A DNA stretch of 64,000 nt from positions 1,178,001 to 1,242,000 of the forward strand of contig NZ_CP114767.1 of assembly GCF_027359925.1 (NCBI RefSeq), read 5' to 3'. Under the pieces are notes generated by a model. It ran no database searches and was not told the DNA's origin. It worked only from the letters and a program-made list of their open reading frames with translations. Below, in pieces: positions 52,626-61,569 of the stretch. Both the position numbers and the translations under genes were made by a program. Position 1 is the first letter of the stretch, and every line of letters starts with the position of its first letter. This DNA is from Hymenobacter canadensis. GTDB lineage: Bacteria; Bacteroidota; Bacteroidia; Cytophagales; Hymenobacteraceae.

Positions 52626-53761
52626 TAAAAGTCCGGCATTTTGGCCAGTTGATCGTCGTCGTCAAACATGCCCAGCTTGCGCAGGTAGGTGGCCGTGATG
52701 CCGGCGTGGGCGTGCCGGCAGTGGCGCCGCACCAGCTCGATGTCCTTGGTGGCCAAGTACAGATTGATGGCCCCGGTGTGCTTGTAGCCATAGACCGTAT
52801 GCTCGCCATCGAGCAGGCCCACAGCCTCCAGGACTTTGCGGTGGCGCTTGGCAAACCAGTTCTTGCCCACCGGCACGGGGCCGGGCTGCCGGTCGCGGGT
52901 GAAGATGTAGTAGTCGGGCGGGTAGCTGCGCAGCCCGGCCTTTTCGATCATCGCCTCGAGCTGGCGCACGATGCCCACGTGCTCGGCCTTGTTGTTTTTG
53001 GCCCGGTCGGCCGGGATGAGGACGGTGCGGGTCTTGATATCCTTGACCCGCAGCAGGCGCAGCTCGCTGCCACTGCGGATAAAGCCATAGTAGATGAAGC
53101 CGATATAGAGCAGCAGCTGCTCGTCGCCCCGGGCCTGGATTTCGGCCGTGATGCGCTGGCGCTCGGCTTCGGTGTAAGGCGTGTGGATAGGGGAGGCCTC
53201 CACCCGGCGCAGCTCCGTGGGCTTGCACGGGTTGCGGGTCAGGATTTCCTGCTTGACCAGGTAGTTGAACGAGGCGTTGAGGCTGTTGCGGTAGTTGTTA
53301 TAGGTCTTGGCCTCGATGCCGCGCTTGCTTTGCTGCTCGAGAAAGTTGGTGACGTGGGGCAGGGTCAGGTAGCGCAGCGGCAGGTTGCCGAAGAAAGGGT
53401 ACTCGCGGATGCGGCGCAGGGCCACGTTGTAGAACTCCGTGCCGACGCCGGCGGCCGCCTTGCGCTCGACCACCCACTCGATGGCTTCCTGCACCGTGGC
53501 TTTTTTCGGGTCCAGGCCCAGCGTTAGGGCCGGCGTTTCCCCGGCCGTGTAGCCTTCCTCCAGCAGCTGCCGGATTTCAGCCATTCTCTCTTTGCACACC
53601 CGCCGCCGCTCCCGCAGCGTGGTGTATTTATTCATGCCCGTGTACTGCTTGCGAACGAAGATTTGCTTGTCCGTATCCCAGATCCGGTAGTCGATATACC
53701 ACCGTTTGGACATATCGCCATCCGCGTCGAATAGTCGGGGTTCATACTCCGGCGAAAACAT
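52625..53761 (-). CDS. int: Phage integrase, tyrosine recombinase
   Basis: A 378-residue protein from the ATG at 53761 (MFSPEYEPRLFDADGD); the longer frame to 53821 would enter the terminator. It has an N-terminal arm-binding part and a catalytic domain: Arg229 (FIRSGSELRLL), Lys327 of the YGYKHTG box in place of the usual HxxR arginine, His350 (CRHAHAG), and Tyr359 nine residues later (ITATYL). It lies 81 bases from the attachment core. It catalyses integration and excision at tRNA-Met. Confidence 0.93.
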   Translation of the reverse strand: MFSPEYEPRLFDADGDMSKRWYIDYRIWDTDKQIFVRKQYTGMNKYTTLRERRRVCKERMAEIRQLLEEGYTAGETPALTLGLDPKKATVQEAIEWVVERKAAAGVGTEFYNVALRRIREYPFFGNLPLRYLTLPHVTNFLEQQSKRGIEAKTYNNYRNSLNASFNYLVKQEILTRNPCKPTELRRVEASPIHTPYTEAERQRITAEIQARGDEQLLLYIGFIYYGFIRSGSELRLLRVKDIKTRTVLIPADRAKNNKAEHVGIVRQLEAMIEKAGLRSYPPDYYIFTRDRQPGPVPVGKNWFAKRHRKVLEAVGLLDGEHTVYGYKHTGAINLYLATKDIELVRRHCRHAHAGITATYLRKLGMFDDDDQLAKMPDF

Positions 53762-53766
53762 GGAGC

Positions 53767-53790
53767 TGTGATAAAACTGTGATAAAAAGA
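53767..53790 (+). repeat. Putative integrase arm-type sites, right arm
   Basis: TGTGATAAAACTGTGA (53767-53782) is identical to 8455-8470. GTGATAAAA occurs twice in tandem here (53768 and 53779). These lie just upstream of the integrase start, so they may also control int expression. Confidence 0.6.
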
Positions 53791-53803
53791 TAAAATGCAA
53801 CAA

Positions 53804-53836
53804 AAAACGGCCTCTCCGCAATGGAGAGGCCGTTTT
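53804..53836 (-). terminator. Phage-supplied terminator next to tRNA-Met
   Basis: AAAACGGCCTCTCC (53804-53817) pairs exactly with 53823-53836, loop of 5 nt. It lies between the tRNA 3' end and the integrase gene, so it can stop leftward tRNA transcription before it reaches int. Confidence 0.8.
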
Positions 53837-53841
53837 CGTGT

Positions 53842-53862
53842 GTAGCGGGGACGAGAGTTGAA
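53842..53862 (+). repeat. attR core (21-bp direct repeat)
   Basis: This is identical to 8351-8371 and covers the 3' part of tRNA-Met. Insertion keeps the tRNA gene intact. Confidence 0.93.
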
Positions 53863-53916
53863 CTCGTGACCTCAGGGTTATGAATCCTGTGCTCTAACCA
53901 ACTGAGCTACCCCGCC
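53843..53916 (-). tRNA. tRNA-Met (CAU)
   Basis: On the minus strand the cloverleaf starts GGCGGGGTAGCTCAGTTGGT, has anticodon loop TTCATAA with CAT, and a T-arm ending GTTCAACTCTC. The acceptor 3' side is CCCCGCTA; CCA is not encoded. Its 3' end serves as the phage attachment site. The elongator type is inferred; tRNA-Ile2 cannot be excluded because it has the same encoded anticodon. Confidence 0.95.
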
Positions 53917-54053
53917 GGGTTTTTGGTGCTGCAAAGGTAAGAACAAGATTTGTTCCGGCACAAGACCTGAAGCAAAAAAAACCCGTGTATATTGCTTCCC
54001 TACGGTCTTTGGTGAATGCTGCGGACCAATAAATTCCTAAGTCTGTTCTGCTT

Positions 54054-54467
54054 ATGCCTCTTTCTGCCACACGTCACAAACATCGGTTCACTGTCGAATT
54101 TCCTATCAATGCCTCCCCGAAAATCCTGTATCCGTATTTAGCTTCGGCTTCCGGGCTGTCGCAGTGGTTTTGCCAGGATGTGCGTATCGACGAGGATCAC
54201 CGCTTTAACTTCATCTGGGACAATCAGCCCCATTTCGCAGAAATGAACTCGCACCGCACCAACCGCTCGGTGCGCTATGTCTTCCTCGACCAAAACAAGC
54301 GCCATACGCCGGATGCCAACTACCTGGATTTCACGCTGGAAGAGTCGCAGCTGACGCAGGAAGTGTACCTGCGGGTGCTGGACTACTCCGAGGAAACCGA
54401 CGACGACGAGTTGCAGGGCATGTGGGAAAGCCTGATCGTGAAGCTGCGTGAACTGGTAGGCGGCTAA
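54054..54467 (+). CDS. START-like domain protein
   Basis: A 137-residue protein (MPLSATRHKHRFTVEFPINA). The pattern FPINASPKILYPYLASASGL and the late YLDFTLEESQLTQEVYLRVL suit a START/AHSA1-like fold in which a pocket binds a hydrophobic ligand. Such proteins are conserved in Cytophagales. The ligand and pathway are unknown. It lies 137 bases after the tRNA gene on the opposite strand. Confidence 0.7.
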   Translation: MPLSATRHKHRFTVEFPINASPKILYPYLASASGLSQWFCQDVRIDEDHRFNFIWDNQPHFAEMNSHRTNRSVRYVFLDQNKRHTPDANYLDFTLEESQLTQEVYLRVLDYSEETDDDELQGMWESLIVKLRELVGG

Positions 54468-54581
54468 GCGGGGTTTACACAGTAGAAAAGCGGAGCGGAC
54501 GCGAAACGGACAGTATCTTCGTTTCCGTTTCGCTCTTTTTTGTGGCCCATTCCCGCCTGCGCGCCCGGTCGCCGCTACTGT

Positions 54582-56015
54582 ATGAAAAAACTCGATAAGC
54601 TTATTCTGAAGGCCTTTATGGGGCCGTTCCTGCTCACGCTGGCCGTAGTGGAGTTTATTCTGCTGACGCAGTATATGCTCAAGTACCTCGACGACCTAGT
54701 GGGCAAGGACCTGGGAGCCGAGGTGCTGGCGCAGCTGCTGTTCTACTTTGCGGTGCTGCTGCTGCCCATCGCCCTGCCGCTGGCCGTATTGCTGTCGTCG
54801 CTGATGACCTTTGGCACGCTGGGCGAACACCACGAGCTGACGGCCATCAAGACCTCGGGCATCTCGCTGACCCGCATTCTGCGGCCGGTACTGCTCACCA
54901 GCCTCGCGCTGATGGTGGGGGCCTTCTGGTTCAACAACGCCATTGTGCCCAAAGCCAACCTGAAAGCGTTCAGCCTGCTCTGGGACGTGCGCCAGCAGAA
55001 GCTCGCCCTCGACATCCGGCCCGGCGTCTTCTACAACGGCATTCCCGGCTACACCATCAAGGTGAATGACAAGCTGGGCGAGGACGGCGAAATCCTGATG
55101 GGCATCATGATTTACGACCATACGCAGGGCTCCGGCAACATGCGCGTAATTCTGGCCGACTCCGGCCGCATGTTCACGCGCTTTGGCGGGCAGTACCTCG
55201 GCCTGGAGCTGTTTCGGGGGCAGAGCTACGTAGAGCAGCCCGATGCGCGCAGTCGTTCCGGGGCCACGTTCATCCGGCAGGCCTTCAACCGCAACATGAT
55301 TACGTTTTCGCTGAAGTCGTTCGACCTCAACCGGACACAGGTGGAGCTGTTTTCTCAGAATAAAATGATGAAAAACATTCCGCAGCTGGAGTCCTACATC
55401 GATTCGCTGCAGGGGCGCCTGCGCACCGAGCGGGAGCAGGTGCCCAAGCAGATTGCGCCCTACTACTCCTACCTGCGCTTCGATACCACCGGCCAGGCCC
55501 AGAACCGCCGGACCGAGCTGATCCAGGTGGCCGAAACCCGCCTGCCGGTCCTGAACGTGGGCGTGCTGGAACAGGCCACCAACCGGGCCCGCAATGTCCG
55601 GGCCTTTGCCGGCACCACCGGCGAGCGGCTGGCTAATCTGGCTAAGGAGTCGGGCAACTACCGCATCGAAGTTTACCGCAAGTACGTGCAGTCGGTGGCC
55701 ATTTTGCTGATGTTCCTGATTGGCGCGCCGCTGGGAGCCATCATCAAAAAAGGTGGCCTAGGCGTGCCGATTCTGGTTTCCATCCTGTTTTTCATCGTCT
55801 ACTACATTCTGTCCATTATGGGCGAGAAGTACGGGCGGGAAGGGGTGATGCCCGTCACGGTGGGGATGTGGATGTCGACGGCGGCGCTGCTGCCTTTTGG
55901 CCTGTTCTTCCTGTACCAAGCCCGCAACGACTCCGGCCTGCTCGACTGGAACCTGGGGCGTTTTGTGCCTGCGTGGCTGCGCTGGCCATTTCGGGGCTAC
56001 AAGAAATCCGTTTGA
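54582..56015 (+). CDS. LptF/LptG-type permease (YjgP/YjgQ family)
   Basis: A 477-residue protein from the ATG at 54582. The N-terminal helices (FMGPFLLTLAVVEFILLTQY, LLFYFAVLLLPIALPLAVLL) contain the family's cytoplasmic-coupling region (TFGTLGEHHELTAIKTSGIS). A periplasmic jellyroll domain follows (about 130-380), then three C-terminal helices (AILLMFLIGAPLGAIIKKGG). It would extract lipopolysaccharide from the inner membrane with LptB and a partner. Only one such gene is present here. Confidence 0.9.
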   Translation: MKKLDKLILKAFMGPFLLTLAVVEFILLTQYMLKYLDDLVGKDLGAEVLAQLLFYFAVLLLPIALPLAVLLSSLMTFGTLGEHHELTAIKTSGISLTRILRPVLLTSLALMVGAFWFNNAIVPKANLKAFSLLWDVRQQKLALDIRPGVFYNGIPGYTIKVNDKLGEDGEILMGIMIYDHTQGSGNMRVILADSGRMFTRFGGQYLGLELFRGQSYVEQPDARSRSGATFIRQAFNRNMITFSLKSFDLNRTQVELFSQNKMMKNIPQLESYIDSLQGRLRTEREQVPKQIAPYYSYLRFDTTGQAQNRRTELIQVAETRLPVLNVGVLEQATNRARNVRAFAGTTGERLANLAKESGNYRIEVYRKYVQSVAILLMFLIGAPLGAIIKKGGLGVPILVSILFFIVYYILSIMGEKYGREGVMPVTVGMWMSTAALLPFGLFFLYQARNDSGLLDWNLGRFVPAWLRWPFRGYKKSV

Positions 56016-56113
56016 TGGGCTGATAAGTTGAAGATGGTCACGCCCTTGCCCTTTTTCGTCCAAGGCAAGGGCACTTCATTGATCAGCACATCAACACGCA
56101 TCAAATAAATCCT

Positions 56114-56121
56114 TACCTTTG
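56114..56121 (+). promoter_or_regulatory. -7 box of rpsO (TACCTTTG)
   Basis: TACCTTTG fits TAnnTTTG exactly. It lies 73 bases before the rpsO start, leaving a leader in which S15 could act. Confidence 0.6.
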
Positions 56122-56194
56122 CCGACACCCCGAAATGCGGGGTGGCTTTCTTTTTTTCATACTTACTATCAAAGACGGGGAAACCTATCTGCCG

Positions 56195-56470
56195 ATGAAA
56201 CTCACTACCGAAGCAAAACAGGCGATTTTCGAGAAAAACAGCCTGCAAAAAGTAGCCACCGATACGGGTTCGGCCGAGGCTCAGATTGCGCTGTTCACGC
56301 ACCGCATCACGCACCTCACCGAGCACCTGAAAGTGAACAAGAAAGACTTCTCGACCCGTCTGGGTCTGCTGAAGCTTGTTGGTAAGCGTCGTCGCATGCT
56401 GGACTACCTCCAGCACCGCGAAATCAACCGCTACCGCGCCATCATCAAGGAGCTGGGCATTCGTAAGTAA
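56195..56470 (+). CDS. rpsO: Small ribosomal subunit protein uS15
   Basis: This 91-residue protein ([20 protein letters not shown]) has normal S15 length, including the motif [20 protein letters not shown] and the 16S rRNA-binding [10 protein letters not shown]. The start at 56195 is chosen because the upstream 20 codons lack S15 similarity. It is followed by a terminator and pnp, the order seen in many bacteria. Confidence 0.98.
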   Translation: MKLTTEAKQAIFEKNSLQKVATDTGSAEAQIALFTHRITHLTEHLKVNKKDFSTRLGLLKLVGKRRRMLDYLQHREINRYRAIIKELGIRK

Positions 56471-56482
56471 GCCCAATGCCTG

Positions 56483-56526
56483 GAGCAGGGAGCCTTCCAA
56501 CCCGGAAGGTTCCCTGCTCTTTTTTT
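56483..56526 (+). terminator. Terminator of rpsO
   Basis: A 16-bp stem (GAGCAGGGAGCCTTCC at 56483-56498 with its complement, one G-T pair) and seven T residues. Confidence 0.9.
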
Positions 56527-56596
56527 GTCCGAAACCAACAAGTGCACCATTTGCTAGGTTCGGGCGTTGATTTTCCTGAATAAGATTCTTTAGAGC

Positions 56597-56624
56597 AAAA
56601 CGGGGCCGCTGCCGGCCCCGTTTT
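56597..56624 (+). terminator. GC-rich hairpin in the pnp leader
   Basis: AAAACGGGGCCG (56597-56608) pairs exactly with 56613-56624; loop of 4 nt and one more T residue after the TTTT of the right arm. It is 45 bases before pnp. It may be a terminator or an attenuator and RNase site, as PNPase controls its own leader in other bacteria. Confidence 0.65.
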
Positions 56625-56669
56625 TACGGCTGCTCGCCCGCTGCACGCTTTCCACAAGCACCCTCTCAG

Positions 56670-58829
56670 ATGCCCAATTACACCGCGGTTACCAAACACA
56701 TTACGCTGCCCGACGGGCGGCAGATTTCCATCGAAACCGGCAAACTGGCCAAATTCGCCGACGGCGCCGTTGTGGTGCGCCTCGGCGACGCCATGCTGCT
56801 GGCAACGGTCGTGTCGCAGCCCAGCTCGCGCGGCGACGTGGATTTCCTGCCCCTGTCGGTTGACTACCAGGAGAAATTCGGCGGTGCCGGCAACATTCCC
56901 GGCTCGTTCCAGCGCCGCGAAGGCCGCCTCTCGGATGCCGAAATCCTGGTGTGCCGTATCGTAGACCGTATCCTGCGCCCGATGTTCCCAAAGGACTATC
57001 ACTACGAGGTGCAAGTGATGATTACCCTGATTTCGGCCGATAAGACCGTGCAGCCTGACGCCCTGGCCGCGTTGGCCGCCTCGGCTGCCCTCTCGATTTC
57101 GGACATTCCTTTCGCCGGCCCCATCTCAGAGGTTCGCGTAGCCCGCATCGACGGCAAGCTGCAAATCAACCCCCTCACCGCCGACATTGCCCGCGCCGAC
57201 ATCGACCTGATTGTAGGTGCCACCGCTGATTCGGTAGCCATGGTGGAAGGTGAAATGGATGAAGTAAGCGAAGAGGAAATGGTGGAAGCCATTGCCTACG
57301 CTCACGAAGCCATCAAGGAGCAGGTGCGCGTGCAGCTGGAACTGGCCGCTGAAGTGGAGAAATCCCACGTGAAGCGCGAGTACCCGAAGTACGAGGAAAA
57401 CGACGACCTCAAGAAGCGTATTCAGGAAGGTGTGTACGAGCAGGCCTACAAAGTGGCGCACTCGGGCAACCCCAGCAAAGCCGGCCGTAAGGAAGGTTTT
57501 GGCGCCATCAAGAAGTCGCTGACTGCGCAACTGCTGGAAGAGCAGCCCGAGCTGGACATGAAGATGTTCGGCCGCTACTACTCTTCGGCGGAGAAGAAGG
57601 CTATCCGCGACATGATGATCAAGGAGCGCACCCGCCTCGATGGTCGTCAGCTCACGGAAATCCGCCCCATCTGGAGCGAAGTGAACTACCTGCCCGGTGC
57701 CCATGGCTCGGCCCTGTTCACCCGCGGCGAAACCCAGTCGCTGACCACGGTGGCCCTCGGCACCAAGCTCGATGAGCAGATCATCGACACGGCTATGACC
57801 TCGGGCTACAGCAAGTTCATGCTGCACTACAACTTCCCGGCCTTCTCGACCGGTGAGGTGAAGCCTAACCGCGGCCCCGGCCGCCGCGAAATCGGCCACG
57901 GCAACCTGGCCCAACGCTCGTTGAAGAAGGTAATGCCTTCCGACGACGAGAACCCCTACACCGTACGCATCGTGTCGGACATCCTGGAGTCGAACGGCTC
58001 AAGCTCGATGGCCACCGTTTGCGCTGGCTCAATGGCCTTGATGGACGCTGGTATTCCAATCCGCGCTGCTGTTTCGGGCATTGCCATGGGCCTCGTGCAG
58101 GACAAGGAAACCGGCGAATACGCCGTGCTTTCCGACATTCTGGGCGATGAGGACCACCTCGGCGATATGGACTTCAAAGTAACCGGCACCGAAAAAGGTA
58201 TCGTGGCTTGCCAGATGGATATCAAAATCCAGGGCTTGAGCGCCGAAATCATGACGGCTGCGCTGCATCAGGCTCGTGAGGGCCGTCTGCACATTCTGCG
58301 CGAGATGGCCAAGACCATTGCGGCCCCCGCAGCTGAGCTGAAGCCTCACACGCCTCGTTCGCACAAGATGCTGATCGATAAGGAGTACATCGGTGCCGTT
58401 ATCGGACCCGGCGGCAAAGTCATTCAGCAGATCCAGAAGGACACCAACGCCACGGTTATCATCGAGGAGAAGGACGAGAAAGGCCACGTAAGCATCTACG
58501 CTTCCAACCAGGAAGATATGCAGGCGGCCATCGACCGGATCCGGGCCATTGCGGCCACGCCGGAAATCGGCGAGACCTACAAAGGCAAGGTGCGCAGCAT
58601 TCAGCCGTACGGCGCGTTCGTGGAAATCATGCCGGGCAAAGATGGCCTGCTGCACATTTCGGAAGTATCGCACGAGCGCCTCGCCGCGCTGGAAGGCGTG
58701 CTGGAAGTAGGGCAGGAGATTGACGTGAAACTGCTCGACATCGACAAGAAAACGGGCAAATACCGCTTGTCGCGCAAGGTGCTGCTGCCGAAACCGGAGC
58801 GCGCTGCTGATTCCAACGGCGCAGCTTAA
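56670..58829 (+). CDS. pnp: Polyribonucleotide nucleotidyltransferase (PNPase)
   Basis: A 719-residue enzyme with the usual length. It has two RNase PH-like domains ([20 protein letters not shown], ending the first; [20 protein letters not shown] in the second), a helical linker, a KH domain ([20 protein letters not shown]) and a C-terminal S1 domain ([20 protein letters not shown]). It degrades RNA 3'-to-5' by phosphorolysis in the cytoplasm. It lies downstream of rpsO in the standard order. Confidence 0.98.
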   Translation: MPNYTAVTKHITLPDGRQISIETGKLAKFADGAVVVRLGDAMLLATVVSQPSSRGDVDFLPLSVDYQEKFGGAGNIPGSFQRREGRLSDAEILVCRIVDRILRPMFPKDYHYEVQVMITLISADKTVQPDALAALAASAALSISDIPFAGPISEVRVARIDGKLQINPLTADIARADIDLIVGATADSVAMVEGEMDEVSEEEMVEAIAYAHEAIKEQVRVQLELAAEVEKSHVKREYPKYEENDDLKKRIQEGVYEQAYKVAHSGNPSKAGRKEGFGAIKKSLTAQLLEEQPELDMKMFGRYYSSAEKKAIRDMMIKERTRLDGRQLTEIRPIWSEVNYLPGAHGSALFTRGETQSLTTVALGTKLDEQIIDTAMTSGYSKFMLHYNFPAFSTGEVKPNRGPGRREIGHGNLAQRSLKKVMPSDDENPYTVRIVSDILESNGSSSMATVCAGSMALMDAGIPIRAAVSGIAMGLVQDKETGEYAVLSDILGDEDHLGDMDFKVTGTEKGIVACQMDIKIQGLSAEIMTAALHQAREGRLHILREMAKTIAAPAAELKPHTPRSHKMLIDKEYIGAVIGPGGKVIQQIQKDTNATVIIEEKDEKGHVSIYASNQEDMQAAIDRIRAIAATPEIGETYKGKVRSIQPYGAFVEIMPGKDGLLHISEVSHERLAALEGVLEVGQEIDVKLLDIDKKTGKYRLSRKVLLPKPERAADSNGAA

Positions 58830-58962
58830 CCGCTGCCGCCGAACTTTCGCGGGTACCGGGGTGTTGCTTTCAACTGACCCGGTACCCGCGTTTGGGTATC
58901 CCTCGTATACCGGACCAACACGACCTTACTAGCATCAACAACTCAACTCTCTCGCGCCCGCA

Positions 58963-59826
58963 ATGAGACAGCTAAAAATCAGCAAGCAGATCACCAACCG
59001 CGAAAGCCAGTCGCTGGATAAATACCTCCAGGAGATTGGCAAGGTGGATCTGTTAACCCCCGACGAGGAGGTAACGCTGGCGCAACGCATCAAAGAAGGT
59101 GACCAGCAAGCGCTGGAAAAACTCACCAAGGCCAACCTACGCTTCGTGGTGTCGGTGGCCAAGCAATACCAGAACCAGGGCCTGAGCCTGGGCGATTTGA
59201 TCAACGAGGGCAACCTCGGCCTGATCAAAGCCGCCAAGCGCTTCGACGAAACCCGGGGCTTTAAATTCATTTCCTACGCCGTTTGGTGGATTCGCCAGTC
59301 GATTCTGCAGGCCCTGGCCGAGCAGAGTCGTATCGTGCGTCTGCCCCTGAACCGGGTTGGCTCGCTGAACAAAATCAGCAAGTCGTTCTCGGAGTTGGAG
59401 CAGAAGTTTGAGCGTGAGCCTTCGCCCGAGGAAATTGCCGAAGTACTGGAGCTGACCACCTCGGAAGTGGTGGATACGCTCAAGATTTCGGGTCGCCACG
59501 TATCGGTGGATGCTCCGTTTGTGCAGGGCGAAGAAAACCGCCTGCTCGACGTACTCGAAAATGAGGACGAAGAATCGCCCGACACCGGCCTGATGAACGA
59601 CTCGCTCCGCAAGGAAGTGCAGCGCGCCCTGAGCACGCTCACCAAGCGCGAAGCCGACGTAATCACGCTCTACTTCGGTCTGAACGGGGAACACTCGCTC
59701 ACGCTGGAAGAAATCGGCGAGAAGTTCAACCTGACCCGCGAGCGGGTTCGCCAGATCAAGGAAAAGGCCATTCGCCGCCTGCGCCACACTTCGCGTAGCA
59801 AGGCCCTGAAGCCGTATCTGGGGTAA
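58963..59826 (+). CDS. rpoD: Primary RNA polymerase sigma factor, RpoD/SigA type
   Basis: A 287-residue protein ([20 protein letters not shown]), typical of the short Bacteroidota sigma factor without region 1.1. Region 2 holds [20 protein letters not shown] and [20 protein letters not shown], region 3 is in the middle, and region 4 ends [20 protein letters not shown]. This is the factor that reads TAnnTTTG -7 boxes, the same kind found in front of phage and host genes here. A terminator follows. Confidence 0.97.
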   Translation: MRQLKISKQITNRESQSLDKYLQEIGKVDLLTPDEEVTLAQRIKEGDQQALEKLTKANLRFVVSVAKQYQNQGLSLGDLINEGNLGLIKAAKRFDETRGFKFISYAVWWIRQSILQALAEQSRIVRLPLNRVGSLNKISKSFSELEQKFEREPSPEEIAEVLELTTSEVVDTLKISGRHVSVDAPFVQGEENRLLDVLENEDEESPDTGLMNDSLRKEVQRALSTLTKREADVITLYFGLNGEHSLTLEEIGEKFNLTRERVRQIKEKAIRRLRHTSRSKALKPYLG

Positions 59827-59846
59827 GTAGTTCTACCCCGTAGCAG

Positions 59847-59875
59847 AAAACCCTGACCTTCGGTTGGGGTTTTTT
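59847..59875 (+). terminator. Terminator of rpoD
   Basis: AAAACCCTGACC (59847-59858) pairs with GGTTGGGGTTTT (59862-59873) including G-T wobbles, with a 3-nt loop and T run. Confidence 0.8.
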
Positions 59876-59901
59876 GTTTAATCTACTCATCACGTTCTGC
59901 A

Positions 59902-60483
59902 ATGGACAAATTCATCCAAAGTACCGTTGTAGGGCCGATGCTCCAAGATGCCGATTTAGACGATTGGTGGCAAAGTCAACCGGTGGCCGTACCGTTTTTC
60001 GACAATCAGCCAGTAAGTGTTGTCCTTTCCGGTGTGCTTAGCGCTACTGCTGCGGACTTAGCTGACATGGATGAGTGCCTGACGCACTTCCTGGCTTTGG
60101 GTGCGGCCGACCGGCTGGCGCTTTCCGATTTAGTCTGGGCTAATTACCAGGAAGTAGTGGAAGCGGTTGGTGAGGACCTGGATATCCGCATTGACACGCC
60201 GGCCGATGTATGGGCGCACGTGCATCCGAGGGAAATACATATATCCTGGCGGGACCGACGCGACGAGGACATATACCTGAGTGTTGAGTGCGCTTGCGAC
60301 TGGGAAATAGAGCACGGCTTGCAACTGGTATTTCGGCGGGGACGCATGCTTACGCGGGTCAGCCAGTGTGATGGGCAACTGACCGAGGCCGATGCTAATG
60401 ACTGGCCCGATGAGAAGGATGCCCTTCTTTCGGCCTACAACGCTACTTTTACATCTCCAAAAAATCAGAACGTACTCGAATGA
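59902..60483 (+). CDS. DUF6985-like protein upstream of trxB
   Basis: A 193-residue protein. The end (ISWRDRRDEDIYLSVECACD, WEIEHGLQLVFRRGRMLTRV) matches the pattern of DUF6985 proteins, common in Bacteroidota and sometimes linked to toxin-immunity loci. It overlaps trxB by ATGA at 60480, so they are coupled. The function is unknown. Confidence 0.65.
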   Translation: MDKFIQSTVVGPMLQDADLDDWWQSQPVAVPFFDNQPVSVVLSGVLSATAADLADMDECLTHFLALGAADRLALSDLVWANYQEVVEAVGEDLDIRIDTPADVWAHVHPREIHISWRDRRDEDIYLSVECACDWEIEHGLQLVFRRGRMLTRVSQCDGQLTEADANDWPDEKDALLSAYNATFTSPKNQNVLE

Positions 60484-61430
60484 GCGAGAATACCACCCCA
60501 GAACACATCAAGTGTCTGATTATCGGCTCCGGCCCGGCCGGCTACACGGCGGCTATTTACGCGGCCCGCGCCAACCTGAAACCCGTGATGTACCAGGGCC
60601 TGCAGCCCGGCGGCCAGCTCACGATTACCAACGACGTCGAGAACTTCCCCGGCTACCCTGACGGCATCATGGGGCCCGAAATGATGGAGGACCTCAAGAA
60701 GCAGGCCGCCCGCTTCGGTACCGATATCCGCTACGGCATTGCTACGTCGGTGGACTTCTCGGGCCACCCGCACCGCGTGATAGTGGATGAGAAGGTAGAG
60801 CTGACGGCGGATACCATCATCATTGCTACCGGCGCGTCGGCTAAGTGGCTGGGGCTGCCCTCGGAGCAGCGTCTGAACGGTTCGGGCGTATCGGCCTGCG
60901 CCGTGTGCGACGGGTTCTTCTACCGCGGCAAAGACGTTGCCATTGTGGGCGCCGGCGACACCGCGGCCGAGGAGGCTACGTATCTGGCCAACCTGTGCAA
61001 CAAGGTGTACATGATTGTGCGCAAAGGCGAGATGCGGGCTTCGAAAATCATGCAGAAGCGCGTGACCGACAATCCCAAGATTGAGGTGCTTTGGAACACC
61101 GTCACCGACGAAATCCTGGGCGAGCACGCCGTGGACGGTGCCCGCGTGAAAAACGTGCTCGACGGCACCACCCGCGACCTGGTCATTGAGGGCTTCTTTG
61201 TGGCCATCGGCCACGACCCGAACTCGAAAATCTTCCAGCCCTATCTGCACCACGACGAGCAGGGCTACCTGAAAACCATTCCCGGCACGGCCAAAACCAA
61301 CGTGGACGGCGTATTCGCCTGCGGCGACGTGCAGGACTTCAGCTACCGCCAGGCCGTAACGGCGGCCGGCTCCGGCTGCATGGCCGCCTTGGATGCCGAG
61401 CGGTACTTGGCTGCCCTGGGCGACCACTAA
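60480..61430 (+). CDS. trxB: Thioredoxin reductase
   Basis: A 316-residue flavoprotein with the FAD-binding GSGPAGYTAAIYAARANL near residue 16, the redox pair Cys140 and Cys143 (SACAVCDG), the NADPH-binding VGAGDTAAEEATYL and the C-terminal FACGDVQDFSYRQAVTAAGS. It reduces thioredoxin with NADPH. Full length; starts at the ATG at 60480. Confidence 0.97.
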   Translation: MSENTTPEHIKCLIIGSGPAGYTAAIYAARANLKPVMYQGLQPGGQLTITNDVENFPGYPDGIMGPEMMEDLKKQAARFGTDIRYGIATSVDFSGHPHRVIVDEKVELTADTIIIATGASAKWLGLPSEQRLNGSGVSACAVCDGFFYRGKDVAIVGAGDTAAEEATYLANLCNKVYMIVRKGEMRASKIMQKRVTDNPKIEVLWNTVTDEILGEHAVDGARVKNVLDGTTRDLVIEGFFVAIGHDPNSKIFQPYLHHDEQGYLKTIPGTAKTNVDGVFACGDVQDFSYRQAVTAAGSGCMAALDAERYLAALGDH

Positions 61431-61444
61431 GTGCAGAAGCCAAG

Positions 61445-61518
61445 GAGTGAATGAAGGAGTTAGCTTGCGTTACACTATCGAGGCTGATAGAACGTTGAGC
61501 GGACTGCTTCATTCACTC
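61445..61518. repeat. 12-bp inverted repeat after trxB
   Basis: GAGTGAATGAAG (61445-61456) is the exact reverse complement of 61507-61518. It lies between trxB and the next gene and may be part of a REP-like repeat; the dyad at 62714-62775 has a similar setting. Confidence 0.5.
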
Positions 61519-61569
61519 ATTGTGCGCTTCCCTGCTACACCCATTAAATTTTTGCCCTTGCTCCATTTT

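Larger units (their letters stand above)
8351..53862. mobile_element. Prophage of a tailed phage integrated in tRNA-Met (about 45.5 kb)
   Basis: The two ends share an identical 21-bp direct repeat (8351-8371 and 53842-53862); the right copy is the 3' end of the tRNA-Met gene. An integrase gene lies next to the tRNA, and 16-bp repeats flank both ends internally. The element encodes a repressor, terminase, portal, capsid, protease, tape measure, holin, lysozyme and spanin, so it looks complete. No DNA polymerase other than UmuC, and no replicative helicase, was recognised, so replication probably relies on the host plus the protein at 20949. No intact gene is visibly broken by frameshift. Confidence 0.93.

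Noticed and set aside
52241..53527. A 428-codon rightward frame
   Set aside because: It is antisense to the integrase and overlaps the terminator. It is a GC-rich shadow frame.
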